DNA of 64,000 nucleotides, from NCBI GenBank assembly GCA_964615765.1, contig CAZTQN010000001.1, forward strand, positions 186,001 to 250,000. Reading direction: 5' to 3'. Below are positions 50,432-59,488 of this stretch, one piece after another; the stretch's first letter is position 1, and each line of letters starts with the position of its first letter. The stretch comes from CAZTQN01 sp964615765 (GTDB lineage Bacteria; Planctomycetota; Phycisphaerae; Phycisphaerales; UBA1924). Below the pieces are notes generated by a model that was not told the DNA's origin, ran no database searches, and saw nothing but the letters and a program-made list of their open reading frames with translations. The position numbers and the translations under genes are program-made.

Positions 50432-53313
50432 CGCCGCGCGACCGGGCGCTTCGCTCAAGTGTCATCGCCACCTTGCTCTCCGCTGCGATCACCGCGCCGC
50501 TCGCGAACGCTCTCGCCGCGCCCGCACCGCCTCCGGCGCTCGCCGAGGCCCCGCCCGCCGAGACAGGCGCCGAGCCCGCCGCCGACACCCTCGAAGACGG
50601 CAAGGACCAGACCATCGAGGCGTACCTCGAGCGGCTGGACCTGGGCGTGCTGCACATGGAGCACCTGGAGCGCCGGCTCAACCGCGTTTCGCGGGACGAG
50701 CGCATCGAGGTCGCGGAGAAACTCGGGCGGGCGTACGTCAAGATGCTCGAGCGGGCCACCACGCCCGAGGACGCCGCTCCGTGGGAGCAGCGCAGCCGCG
50801 CCCTGCTCGCCAGCGTGCCCGAGGCCGACTCGTTCGAACTGCGCCTGAACCTGCTGCGTGCGATCTACCTCCGCGGCGAGTCCGTCGCGGAGCGGCACCG
50901 CCTGCGCCTCGACGATCAGGACCAGAGCGCCGCCGCGTACACATCGCTCCGCGCCGTCGCCAAGGAAGCCCGCGAGATCGCCGGCCGCCTCAACGCACGC
51001 GTGCAGCACCTCGAACGCATCGAGGCCCAGCAGGACTCGACCGCGGCGCTCGGCAAGGAACTCGGCGAGTCGCGCCGCCTCCGCTCGATCGCGTACTACT
51101 ACGCCGGCTGGGCCTCGGTGTACGCCGCGGAACTCGGACGCGAAGACCCTGGCAACCTCGCGTACGAAGCGGCCCGAGACTTCGGCTGGCTGCTGAACGC
51201 GCCCGGCCGCCCCGCGAGCATCGAACAGGCGACCGCCGAGATGTTCCGCTTCGAGCACGTCGCCCGGGCCGCGATCGGCAGCGCGATGGCCGCGTCGCTC
51301 CGCGGCAATGACGTCGAAGCCGTCCGCTGGATCGAACTCATCGGCGAGAGCCCGGAACTGCCCGACGTCGTGCGTGACCAGCTCATCGCGCGGCGGATGG
51401 GCGTGTACGCCGCCGCCAAGCGATGGGCCGATCTCGAACGCGTCGTCCGCATCCGCAAGCGCGTGCTGGTGAGCGGGCAGCCGGACCAGATCGTGCCGCT
51501 CCCCGCGGTCCTGGCGCGATACCTCGCCGTGCTCGCGCTCGAGGCCGACCGGCGCGTCGCCGGCCCGCAGATCGAGGACCTCGCGCGACTCGCCATCGGC
51601 GACCTGGTGGCCCAGAAGCAGGCCGACCAGGTGCTCGACCTCGTCGCCCGCTACGGCACGGCCCCGCTCGGCGACCGCGGGTTCATCGTGCACTATGTCC
51701 GCGGGTTGCACCAGTTTGAACAGGCCCGGGCCCAGGTCGCCCCGCCCGCCGGCGCGAGCGCCACGGCCAGCCCCGACGACGCGCCCGCCCCGCGCTCGCC
51801 CGAAGTCATCAACGCCTTCCGCTCCGCCGCGGATTTGCTCGAAGCCGCACTCGCCCAGGATGACGCCGCGGCGTTCGGGCCCGAGCGCGTCCGCGCCATG
51901 ATCACGCTCGGCCGGGCCCGCCTGGAAGCCGGCGATCTCGACGTCGCCGTCGACCGCTTCACCGCCGCGGCCGACCTTGTCGAGCGGCCCGCACCCGCGA
52001 GCGCCGGCGCCGCCGCCCCGCCGACCGACCTGCTCGCGGCCCAGGGCGAAGAAGCCCTCTGGCTCGCGGTCAGCACGCTCGACCGGCAGATCCGCGAGCA
52101 GGGCCGCAGCGACGCCCGCGTTGAGAAGCGCAACCAGCTCATCACGCGCTATCTCCGCCTGCACGGCGAGTCCGAGCGCGCCTCTCGCATCGCGCTGCTC
52201 CAGGCCGGCGAACCCGGCGCGCTCGACGAAGAAGAAGCCATCCGCGTCCTCTCCGCCGTGGGGCGCGATGACCCGGTGTACGAGTCGGCGCGTCGCCAGC
52301 TCGCCCGCGCGCTGTACAACGCCTTCCGAGCCGCCAAGCCCGATCAGCGTGACTTCGCCGCCGGCCGCTACATCGCGGTCGCCGAGGAGATCCTCGGCTG
52401 GGACGTTCGTGCGGCGACGACCGATAGCGGCACGGACGCGAAGGCCGCCGCCGAGCGTTCGCTCGCCCGCGCGCGGCAGATCATCGACGCGCTGCTGGCC
52501 ACGCGCCAGCCCGACGCCGACCGCGCCGAGAGCCTCGTGCGCACCATCACCGCCGTCGCGCCGATTGCCGTCGCTGACCAGAACCAGCTCGCGCTGGAAC
52601 TTTCCACCTACCGCGTGCTGATCGCGCTCGCACGCGGCGAAATCGGCCCCGCGGCGGATCTCGCCGACACGCTCGCGCAATCGAACGACCTCGGCGGCAA
52701 GCACGGCGAGCACGCCGACCGCGCCGTCTACCGCGCCCTGTTCCGCCAAGTCGCCGCACCTCCGGGCGCTGACGGTGCGCTTGACCCGTCCGACCGCGAT
52801 CAACGCCTCGTCCGCGTCGGCTCTCGCCTCATCGCGCGTCTCGGCGCCGAGGCCGGCGCCCGCTCGGCGAGCGCGCCGCGCGACACCCTCGCGCTGCACG
52901 ATCAGGTCGCCGCCGCCGCCTTCCGCGTCTGGCAGTCGGGCGGCGATACGGCGATGCGCGACCTGGTGCAGAAGCTCGACGGCATCGTGCTCGCCGCCCA
53001 GCCGCTCGCGGGTTCCGCGCTCAAACGCTCCGCCGCGGTGTACGAGTCGCTCGGCGACACCGCGCGTGCACTCGAAACCTGGGGCACCATCGCCGGCGCT
53101 TCGCCCAGCGGGTCCGAGACGTGGTTCGAGGCTCGCTTCAACGCCGTCCGCATCCTCGCGCAGACCGACTCGCCGCGAGCGCTCGAACTGCTCTCGCAGC
53201 AGCGGGCTCTCTTCCCCGACCTTGGCCCCGAGCCCTGGGGCAAGCGGTTCCGCGACATCGAAGCCCAGCTCACCGGCGCGCCATCCGCTCCAACGCAAGG
53301 CGGTGCCCCATGA
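50428..53313 (+). CDS. large secreted TPR-like helical protein
   Basis: 961 aa from the ATG at 50428, within the previous stop. Signal peptide to about residue 30 (ANALA). The mature protein is almost entirely amphipathic helices in pairs of about 34 residues (for example ELRLNLLRAIYLRGESVAE, RIGSAMAASLRGNDVEAVRW-type pairs, LGRARLEAGDLDVAVDRFTA), consistent with tetratricopeptide or Sel1-like solenoids. Middle insertions are Ala/Pro-rich. No enzyme signature. Probably a periplasmic scaffold. Its stop overlaps the start of the next gene (ATGA). Confidence 0.72.
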   Translation: MTPRDRALRSSVIATLLSAAITAPLANALAAPAPPPALAEAPPAETGAEPAADTLEDGKDQTIEAYLERLDLGVLHMEHLERRLNRVSRDERIEVAEKLGRAYVKMLERATTPEDAAPWEQRSRALLASVPEADSFELRLNLLRAIYLRGESVAERHRLRLDDQDQSAAAYTSLRAVAKEAREIAGRLNARVQHLERIEAQQDSTAALGKELGESRRLRSIAYYYAGWASVYAAELGREDPGNLAYEAARDFGWLLNAPGRPASIEQATAEMFRFEHVARAAIGSAMAASLRGNDVEAVRWIELIGESPELPDVVRDQLIARRMGVYAAAKRWADLERVVRIRKRVLVSGQPDQIVPLPAVLARYLAVLALEADRRVAGPQIEDLARLAIGDLVAQKQADQVLDLVARYGTAPLGDRGFIVHYVRGLHQFEQARAQVAPPAGASATASPDDAPAPRSPEVINAFRSAADLLEAALAQDDAAAFGPERVRAMITLGRARLEAGDLDVAVDRFTAAADLVERPAPASAGAAAPPTDLLAAQGEEALWLAVSTLDRQIREQGRSDARVEKRNQLITRYLRLHGESERASRIALLQAGEPGALDEEEAIRVLSAVGRDDPVYESARRQLARALYNAFRAAKPDQRDFAAGRYIAVAEEILGWDVRAATTDSGTDAKAAAERSLARARQIIDALLATRQPDADRAESLVRTITAVAPIAVADQNQLALELSTYRVLIALARGEIGPAADLADTLAQSNDLGGKHGEHADRAVYRALFRQVAAPPGADGALDPSDRDQRLVRVGSRLIARLGAEAGARSASAPRDTLALHDQVAAAAFRVWQSGGDTAMRDLVQKLDGIVLAAQPLAGSALKRSAAVYESLGDTARALETWGTIAGASPSGSETWFEARFNAVRILAQTDSPRALELLSQQRALFPDLGPEPWGKRFRDIEAQLTGAPSAPTQGGAP

Positions 53314-56180
53314 GCCGCGCCGCGATCACGCGTCTGTTGAACATCGCGCCCGACGCGAGCCCGCTGACGCTGCTGGGGCTGTCGCCGCGCGAAGCCACCC
53401 CCGCACGGATCGAGCGTGCGCTCGCCGCCCGCCTGGCCCAGGTGGACGAGCACCCCGAGGGCTTCACGCCCGACGGCGACGAGGTCCGCCTCGCCCTGCA
53501 CACGGCCGCCGCGCAACTGCTCGACCCGGACGCCGGCCGAGCGCTGCTCGCCAGCCAGCTCGCGCCGTCTCACGAGTCAGAATCCACCGAGCGTGCGCCG
53601 GCTCGCCCGGTCGCCGCAGCTTCGGCTCGGGCCCCGCTCGAACCGCTGGATCTGAGTGTCCCGGCGTCAACACTCCCGCCCGCGCTGCCGGAGCTCTCGC
53701 GTCCGCAGCCGGCGCCGGCCCGCGCGCCTGAGCCGCGCGGTGTTGAGTCGTCGAGCACCGAGCCGGAACGGCGTTCGTTGGCCCTGCCCATCGGCCTCGC
53801 GGTCGGCGGCGTCGTGATCCTCGGCGGCTCGCTCGCGCTGATCGCGCTCACGATGCGTGCCGGCGGGCCGACGCCGGTCGTCACTCCCGCGGCCCCGGCC
53901 GCCTCGGCGTCCGCCGCGTCGGCGCTATCGGTGCCAGTGGATCCCGCGCCGCCGTCGACGTCGCAACCGGCGAGTGTCGCAACCACGCCGCTGGTCCGCA
54001 CGCCCTTCGTCGAAGCGTCCGCGGCGATCCGCACGCTGCGTCAAACCGGACAGCAGTTCCGCGCCGACGCACCCGCCGAGGCCCGCGCGCTCGCCGCCGC
54101 CGTCGCGCCGATGGCCGATTGGTGGACGGAGTACGACCTGTCTCAGCGTCGCGCGGGGATCGACGCGGCCGTTGAGTGCGTGTTCGCGCTCGCCGCCGAC
54201 CGCGCCGCCACCGCCGCGGCCCTCGCGGACATCGCGTCGTGGGCTGCCCCGCTCGCTGTTGCGACGCCGTTTGCTCGTGATCCATCGACCGACACCACGC
54301 TCGATCAGGCCCAGATTGTCGCGGCCGGGTCGGCGCCTCGCGCCCGCCCAGCGCCCGTCGATCCGACGCTGATGAACCGGGCCGTGTTCGCGGCGGGCTT
54401 GCTCGCACGACTTTCCGGCGAGCCGGATCTGCCGCGTGCCGGTGCGTCCGCCGTTCGCGACGCGATCGACCAGGCCCGCGTGAACGCCGTCATCGGTCAG
54501 GTCAGCGGCTTCGACGAGGGCGCGCGGCGTGCGCTCCGGGCCCTGCCGACACGCCTGCCGCCGGGCGCGAGCGTGACCGACCCGGCCGCGCGGGCCAAGA
54601 CCTCGGTCGCGGGGTACATGACGCTCGCCCGCGCGATCGAGCGGTCCGACGCCGGGGCCGAGTCCGCCGCGCTCGACGCGATCGAGACGCTGCTCATCGA
54701 GTCCGATGAACCGACGCAGAACGCGGGCGTGCACGCGGCGCTCAGCGAACTCATTCTCGCCTGCAAGTGGCGGGCCGATGGTCCCGGACGCGTCCGCCTG
54801 CTCGGCTGGTTCCGCGACACCCGCGTCAGCCTCGCCGATCTCAGCGTCGTCACCGCGGTGCTCGCGCACCGTTCGTCCGCCGAGGGCATCGAGCCCGGCA
54901 TGGTGGTCTCCATCACCACCGGCGAGGACGACCGCGTACGCGTACGCGGCGAGATCGCCCGGGCCTGGAACCTCTCTGACGCTGAATCCGTCCGCGACGC
55001 CCAGCGCGATTTGCTGCTGCAAGTCGCCGCTGCGACGTCCGCCGGCGCTGACGGTGCCGCGCCCATCGAGCATCTCGCCCGCGCCGCCGTCGCGTCGCGC
55101 TTGCGTGAAGCCGCCCGCCTGCTCTGGGGCGGCGACGCCGACGGCGCACGACAGATCCTCTCCACCGCGCAGAAGCGCGTCGACGGCATCCTGCGCACAT
55201 CAACCGCGCCGTCCGCCTCCGGCGCCGCGCCCGCGAGTGGGTCCACGTCGGCCGCCAGCGGGAAACTTGCCGGCGGCGGATCCGGCGGGAGTGATCCCAA
55301 GTCCGGCGATGGCTCCTCCTGGGCCGAGTCGTTCCTCAAGGCCCAGCGCAGCATCCCGCTGCGCCTCGAACGCCTCGAAGCCCTTGGCGACCTCGGGCGA
55401 CCGATCGGGCGTGGCGACGCCGCGGTGCTGGTTGAAGCCGCGCTCCTCGGCGCGCCGTCGCGCGTCCGCGCCGCGGCTCAGCAGTGGGTCATCCGCTTCG
55501 CGGACGATCCCGCGATCACCGAGGCGCTCCTCGAGCAGTTGCCCGACGCGCCGCGCACGACGCCCGTCGGCGAGATGATCGCCGCCGTCGCCGGGCCCGC
55601 CGTTCCCCGCGTGCAGCATCCCAACTGGGAGTTCATCGCGCGGCGGGAACTCGTCGCACGCCTGCTCTCCCAGCTCTCCAGCGGCAACACCGACGGCGCC
55701 ATCGACGACCTGGCCGGCATCCTTGCCGAGTCGTACACACCGCCCGAGCAGCCCGCGGGCGACGCTGCCGATCCTGGCGCCGAGCAAGCCCCCGCGGAAG
55801 ATACCGCCGACCGTTTGCTGACCGGTGCTCGCGACCAGTTCGATCAGCTCTCGCGCGTGGCGCGGGCCCTCCCGCCGCCCGCCGATGACGATCTGTCGCC
55901 GGTGCAATGCGAGCGCCGGCGTGCCGCGCGTGTCGCCGTCGCCGACGGTCCGATCCAGATGTTCGCCGCGGAGCAGCTCAGCGCCGCGGAACTGCTCGCG
56001 TGCGTGGTCGCGGCGGAGCGTCCGGGCACCGGCCCCGCGGTCCGCTCGGTGCTCGCGGAGATGGTCGCCCGCCGCCGCGCCGCGCGCCATGCTTTCGAGC
56101 AGATCGCCGCCGGCGAAGCCGCGATGCTCCGCCTCTGGCTCATCCGCCAGGGCCTCATCGAAGGGACCAGCACGCCGTGA
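53310..56180 (+). CDS. membrane protein with J-like N-terminal helices and periplasmic helical domain
   Basis: 956 aa; start overlaps the previous stop. Residues 15-80 (LTLLGLSPREATPARIERAL, then LALHTAAAQLLDPDAGRALL) resemble the helix I-IV pattern of J domains, but without the HPD tripeptide (an EHPEG lies near residue 50). Residues 85-155 are Pro/Ala-rich. One transmembrane helix is at 158-181 (LPIGLAVGGVVILGGSLALI). The remaining 770 residues are helical and predicted periplasmic. A TM in this position puts the J-like part in the cytoplasm. Its stop overlaps the next start (GTGA). Confidence 0.65.
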   Translation: MSRAAITRLLNIAPDASPLTLLGLSPREATPARIERALAARLAQVDEHPEGFTPDGDEVRLALHTAAAQLLDPDAGRALLASQLAPSHESESTERAPARPVAAASARAPLEPLDLSVPASTLPPALPELSRPQPAPARAPEPRGVESSSTEPERRSLALPIGLAVGGVVILGGSLALIALTMRAGGPTPVVTPAAPAASASAASALSVPVDPAPPSTSQPASVATTPLVRTPFVEASAAIRTLRQTGQQFRADAPAEARALAAAVAPMADWWTEYDLSQRRAGIDAAVECVFALAADRAATAAALADIASWAAPLAVATPFARDPSTDTTLDQAQIVAAGSAPRARPAPVDPTLMNRAVFAAGLLARLSGEPDLPRAGASAVRDAIDQARVNAVIGQVSGFDEGARRALRALPTRLPPGASVTDPAARAKTSVAGYMTLARAIERSDAGAESAALDAIETLLIESDEPTQNAGVHAALSELILACKWRADGPGRVRLLGWFRDTRVSLADLSVVTAVLAHRSSAEGIEPGMVVSITTGEDDRVRVRGEIARAWNLSDAESVRDAQRDLLLQVAAATSAGADGAAPIEHLARAAVASRLREAARLLWGGDADGARQILSTAQKRVDGILRTSTAPSASGAAPASGSTSAASGKLAGGGSGGSDPKSGDGSSWAESFLKAQRSIPLRLERLEALGDLGRPIGRGDAAVLVEAALLGAPSRVRAAAQQWVIRFADDPAITEALLEQLPDAPRTTPVGEMIAAVAGPAVPRVQHPNWEFIARRELVARLLSQLSSGNTDGAIDDLAGILAESYTPPEQPAGDAADPGAEQAPAEDTADRLLTGARDQFDQLSRVARALPPPADDDLSPVQCERRRAARVAVADGPIQMFAAEQLSAAELLACVVAAERPGTGPAVRSVLAEMVARRRAARHAFEQIAAGEAAMLRLWLIRQGLIEGTSTP

Positions 56181-57232
56181 CCCCGTGTCGAGTCATCGCC
56201 GCTGCGCTGCTCGCGTGCATCTCCGCCGCGACGCTGCACGCGCAGTCACCCCCACCGGCTGCCGGGCCTTCAACAACCGCTCCGCGTGTTGTGCTCGCCG
56301 ACCGCGTCGACCGTCTCGACGAGCGGCTCGCCACGCTCGATCCATCGAACCCCGAGGCGTATCTCGAACTCGGCGAGGAAGTGCTCGCGGAGATTCGTAC
56401 CGCCGAGGACCGCCGCCTGGCGCGGGAACTGCTCGCGCTCGCGTTCGAGCTCGAGCGTGTTCGCCCCGCCGACGAACGTCGCGGCGGGCTCATGGTCTCC
56501 GCCGGTCTTGCCCTCGCCATGACCGAAGAGTCCTCCGGTGATCGCCGCTGGCTTCGCGCCATCGCTCGGGCCATCTCCACCGGCCAGAGCGGTCCCGTCA
56601 CCGTCGACGCGCCCGCCCGCACAACCGTCGACACCGGCGCTCCCGTCGACGCGGCGTCCCGCGATGCACTTCGGGCCGCCTCCGTGCTCGGCCTGGCCCG
56701 CGCCGGCCAGGGCCGCCGCGCCGAGCGACTGCTCGAATCTGGCGGCGTCTCCGCCGCGCTCAAGCGTGTCGATCGTCTTCTTTCTCCCGGCGAACTGCCG
56801 GGCGGCGTCGACCGCGTCCGCTCGCTGATCGCTTCCTGGCCCACCTGCTCGACCTGCCGCGGGCGCCGCTACGTCAAAACCGGCGCCGCCGTCAGTGTGT
56901 GCGACCGCTGCGGCGGCAAGGGCGGCCCGCACCTCGACGAGCGCGAACTGCTGCTGCACATCCGCGCCGAGTCCGCGCTGCTCAGCGGTTCGCAGCGCTC
57001 GTGGTCCGCCGCCGCCAAGGTCGATTCCGGCGCTCCGCTCCGCGATGTCGACCCGGCCGAACTCGCCGGCGTGCTGGGCGTGAGCGCGTCGCGCCCGATC
57101 TACCGCAACGGGCGCTGGGTGGCTGTGTCCGGAGCCGCCGCCGCCCCCGCGCCGAACCCAGCGCCCGCGCCGGCTGCGCCACCCGCCGAGGGCGCGCCCG
57201 CAAGTCCCGCCGCTCCCGCGCCCGCTTCGTAA
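56177..57232 (+). CDS. secreted protein with DnaJ-type CxxCxG zinc motif
   Basis: 351 aa, GTG start overlapping the previous stop. Signal peptide to about residue 22 (TLHAQ). A helical region (about 40-215) is followed by CSTCRGRRYV (Cys224, 227) and CDRCGGKGG (Cys242, 245), the CxxCxGxG pairing of a DnaJ-type zinc module with only one pair of repeats. The C-terminus is Pro/Ala-rich, probably disordered. In DnaJ this module binds unfolded clients; here it would be outside the membrane. Last gene of the coupled set. Confidence 0.7.
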   Translation: MTPCRVIAAALLACISAATLHAQSPPPAAGPSTTAPRVVLADRVDRLDERLATLDPSNPEAYLELGEEVLAEIRTAEDRRLARELLALAFELERVRPADERRGGLMVSAGLALAMTEESSGDRRWLRAIARAISTGQSGPVTVDAPARTTVDTGAPVDAASRDALRAASVLGLARAGQGRRAERLLESGGVSAALKRVDRLLSPGELPGGVDRVRSLIASWPTCSTCRGRRYVKTGAAVSVCDRCGGKGGPHLDERELLLHIRAESALLSGSQRSWSAAAKVDSGAPLRDVDPAELAGVLGVSASRPIYRNGRWVAVSGAAAAPAPNPAPAPAAPPAEGAPASPAAPAPAS

Positions 57233-57243
57233 CCCGCCGCGCG

Positions 57244-57249
57244 TACAGT
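57244..57249 (+). promoter_or_regulatory. TACAGT, candidate -10 box 5 nt before the OB-fold gene start
   Basis: TACAGT, CGGGC, then ATG at 57255. No Shine-Dalgarno; the start of transcription would coincide with the start codon. Confidence 0.4.
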
Positions 57250-57254
57250 CGGGC

Positions 57255-57680
57255 ATGACGACGCCAGAGCCCACCGCTTCCCAGCCCGCCCCGGCCGCCG
57301 CTCCCGCCGCCGGCCCGGTCAACAAGCCCGAGATCCAGTTCGACGAGTTCGCGAAAGTCGACCTCCGCGTCGCGCGCGTCGTCGCCGCCGAGAATCACCC
57401 GAGCGCCGACCGCCTGCTCAAGCTCCAACTCGACGACGGCTCCGGCACGCCGCGACAGATCTGCGCCGGTATCCGCGGACACTACACCGCCGAGGAGATG
57501 GTCGGCCGCCTGATCATCATCGTCGCCAACCTGGCCCCGCGCAAGATCCGCGGCGAGGAATCGCGCGGCATGCTGCTCGCCGCCAGCGACGCCCCGAAGG
57601 ACGCCGCCCCCGGCGTCGAGCGCCGCGTCATCGTGCTGCAGCCGTCCGCCGACATCGCGCCCGGGTCGATCGTGTCTTGA
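57255..57680 (+). CDS. free-standing tRNA-binding OB-fold protein (MetRS C-terminal / CsaA type)
   Basis: 141 aa. A Pro/Ala-rich N-terminal tail precedes FDEFAKVDLRVARVVAAENH, PSADRLLKLQLDDG, RQICAGIRGHYTAEEMVGRL, IIIVANLAPRKIRGEESRGM and LLAASD. This is the OB-fold tRNA-binding domain seen at the C-terminus of MetRS, in Trbp111 and in CsaA. As a separate protein it may bind tRNA as a dimer, act with MetRS or serve as a CsaA-like chaperone. The final strand ends PSADIAPGSIVS. It is convergent with the coiled-coil gene of the sigma operon. Confidence 0.85.
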   Translation: MTTPEPTASQPAPAAAPAAGPVNKPEIQFDEFAKVDLRVARVVAAENHPSADRLLKLQLDDGSGTPRQICAGIRGHYTAEEMVGRLIIIVANLAPRKIRGEESRGMLLAASDAPKDAAPGVERRVIVLQPSADIAPGSIVS

Positions 57681-57728
57681 TCCGATCGGAGACTCGTTCG
57701 ATCGTGTCGTAGTTCGATCGTGCCGTAA

Positions 57729-58829
57729 TCAATCCGGACCGCGCTCGCGCGGCCGCTCGCCGCGCGGGTGGCCCTCGCCCGGGCTGCGCCGCGGCTCGCC
57801 ATCGTCGGCCTCACTATCGCCGCGCGCCCGCCGCTCCTTCTCGCGCTCGATCAGGCGCCGCTCGAACGTCTCCACCACGCTGGCCTTGCCCGCTTCGCGC
57901 CGGTCGATCTCGCGGTTCGCCTCGTCGAGGCGCGTCCGCAGGCGGGTGATCTCCGCCTTTAGTATCTCGCCACGCACGCGGTACTGCTCTTCCAGCGACC
58001 GCCGCAGCGCCGCCCGTGCCCCCTCGACCTCGGCCCCGACGACGGCCCGCTCCTCATACTCCGCGATCCGCCGGGCCGATTCCAGCGCCTCCCGCGCATA
58101 GCGAATATCCAGCAGGCGCAGCTTGAACATCTCCGGGTCGCGCGTGCGCAGTTCGTAGAGGAACCGGACGCGCGGGAACATCTGCACGAACTTCCGCCGC
58201 GCCGCCTCGGGGTCGCGCTTGCGCAGCTCTGTGAAGTTCTTCAGCGTCTGCGGCGACGCTGCATTCAGAAAGACGTCGATGAACTCCTGCTGTTCCGGGC
58301 CCAGTTCGCTCGGAGCCTGCGTCGGAGCCTGCCCGTCCTTCTTGTCGCCCTCAAGCCGCGGTCCGCCGGGCTCCCTCTCCGGCCCGCCGCGCCGTGACAT
58401 ACCCGGTTCTTCCGGCAGCGGCCGATCGAGCTGATCGAACGACTCGAGGCGGTCTTCGAGCCGCCGTTCCGCCATCGCGGTGTTCGACGGTCCCCCGCCG
58501 CGCGGCCCGCGTCCATCGCCGCCGCGCATCGGCCCGCTGAGTTCCGGGAACTGCGCCCGCACGTCCGCGAGCGCGTCGCCGCGTTCGAGCATCGCGAGCG
58601 CCCGCTCCATCCGCTCCACACGTTCCTTCGTGCGCTGCAGTTGCCGTCGAAGCACCTCGCGTGCGATGCGGGAACGCTCCGCCCCGTCTTCTTCCCGCGT
58701 GCGAGCGTCCGCCGGCTGCGTCGATGTCTCCGGTGCGGGCGCGTCCTCCTTCGGCTGCGCACCGGCGCCGCTCGCGAAGATCATCACCACCGCCAGCGCC
58801 GCCCCGAGTTTGACCCGCCGGTCCGTCAT
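57729..58829 (-). CDS. secreted coiled-coil protein of the sigma operon
   Basis: 366 aa from the ATG at 58829, overlapping the anti-sigma stop (ATGA). Signal peptide (about 1-24, ending GAGAQ). The mature part is rich in Arg/Glu with long heptad-like helices (RIAREVLRRQLQRTKERVER, then EVEGARAALRRSLEEQYRVR) and Gly/Pro/Arg linkers. No catalytic motif. Third gene of sigma - anti-sigma - this gene, so it may be an effector or regulator of the envelope signal. The composition resembles periplasmic stress-sensing helical proteins, but this is inference. Confidence 0.65.
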   Translation of the reverse strand: MTDRRVKLGAALAVVMIFASGAGAQPKEDAPAPETSTQPADARTREEDGAERSRIAREVLRRQLQRTKERVERMERALAMLERGDALADVRAQFPELSGPMRGGDGRGPRGGGPSNTAMAERRLEDRLESFDQLDRPLPEEPGMSRRGGPEREPGGPRLEGDKKDGQAPTQAPSELGPEQQEFIDVFLNAASPQTLKNFTELRKRDPEAARRKFVQMFPRVRFLYELRTRDPEMFKLRLLDIRYAREALESARRIAEYEERAVVGAEVEGARAALRRSLEEQYRVRGEILKAEITRLRTRLDEANREIDRREAGKASVVETFERRLIEREKERRARGDSEADDGEPRRSPGEGHPRGERPRERGPD

Positions 58830-59488
58830 AGCGATTGCCCGTCCTCGGCCAGTTCGTCCAGCCAATCCGCGAACGTCCCGTCGTCCGTCGTCGTGCCCGT
58901 CGTGTGCGTGCTCTCGGAATCGCCGACGGCGAGCATCAGCAAATCCAGATCCGCCTGCACACGGGCCCGCAGTTCTTCCGTCGACACCGTCGCGAGCGCC
59001 GATTCGCCGCCGCCGCGGTTCCCGTTCGTCGCCGTCTGACTGAGCATGACGGCGACGCTCATCCCGACCATGGCGACGGCGAGCGCCGCCGCGCCAATCC
59101 ACCCGCGCCGCCGTCCCGCACGCCGGCCCGTGCGGCCCGACGTCCGCCCCGCGCCACGCCCGGGCTGATGCACAACCTCTCTCCGCCCCGCGTCCGCGTT
59201 GGCGCCGCCGCCGATCCCCGCCACGCTCGCGGCGAACACGCGCTCTTCCAGCCCGCCCGCCGCGTGCGCCGCGTCCTCGTCGCCGAGGCGATCGACCAGC
59301 GCCGGGTCGACCAGTCGCCCGCTCAGATGCTCGAACGACGCCCGGGCCACGCGGTCGGCCAGGTCATCCGCGCCCGCCGCGGCGTCCGCCGAGCCGAGCC
59401 GGTCCAGCGCCGCCGCAATCGCGCGCACATCCTCCGGACACTCGTCATGCCGGCCTGTGTTGCTCTGCTCGCGTTCCATAGGACTCAC
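58826..59488 (-). CDS. putative membrane anti-sigma factor
   Basis: 220 aa. GTG start overlapping the sigma gene stop (GTGA). A soluble, acidic N-terminal part (CPEDVRAIAAALDRL, LADRVARASFEHL) contains helices of the kind that bind sigma factors. A basic stretch and one transmembrane helix (about 130-152, GWIGAAALAVAMVGMSVAVM) lead to a short periplasmic tail with an acidic C-terminus. It lacks a His-x3-Cys-x2-Cys ZAS motif, so it would be a non-zinc type. The assignment rests largely on the operon position behind an ECF sigma factor. Confidence 0.68.
   Translation of the reverse strand: MSPMEREQSNTGRHDECPEDVRAIAAALDRLGSADAAAGADDLADRVARASFEHLSGRLVDPALVDRLGDEDAAHAAGGLEERVFAASVAGIGGGANADAGRREVVHQPGRGAGRTSGRTGRRAGRRRGWIGAAALAVAMVGMSVAVMLSQTATNGNRGGGESALATVSTEELRARVQADLDLLMLAVGDSESTHTTGTTTDDGTFADWLDELAEDGQSL

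Noticed and set aside
50455..53298. 947-aa minus-strand frame opposite the TPR-like gene
   Set aside because: Antisense shadow; the plus-strand gene is coupled to both neighbours by 4-nt overlaps.
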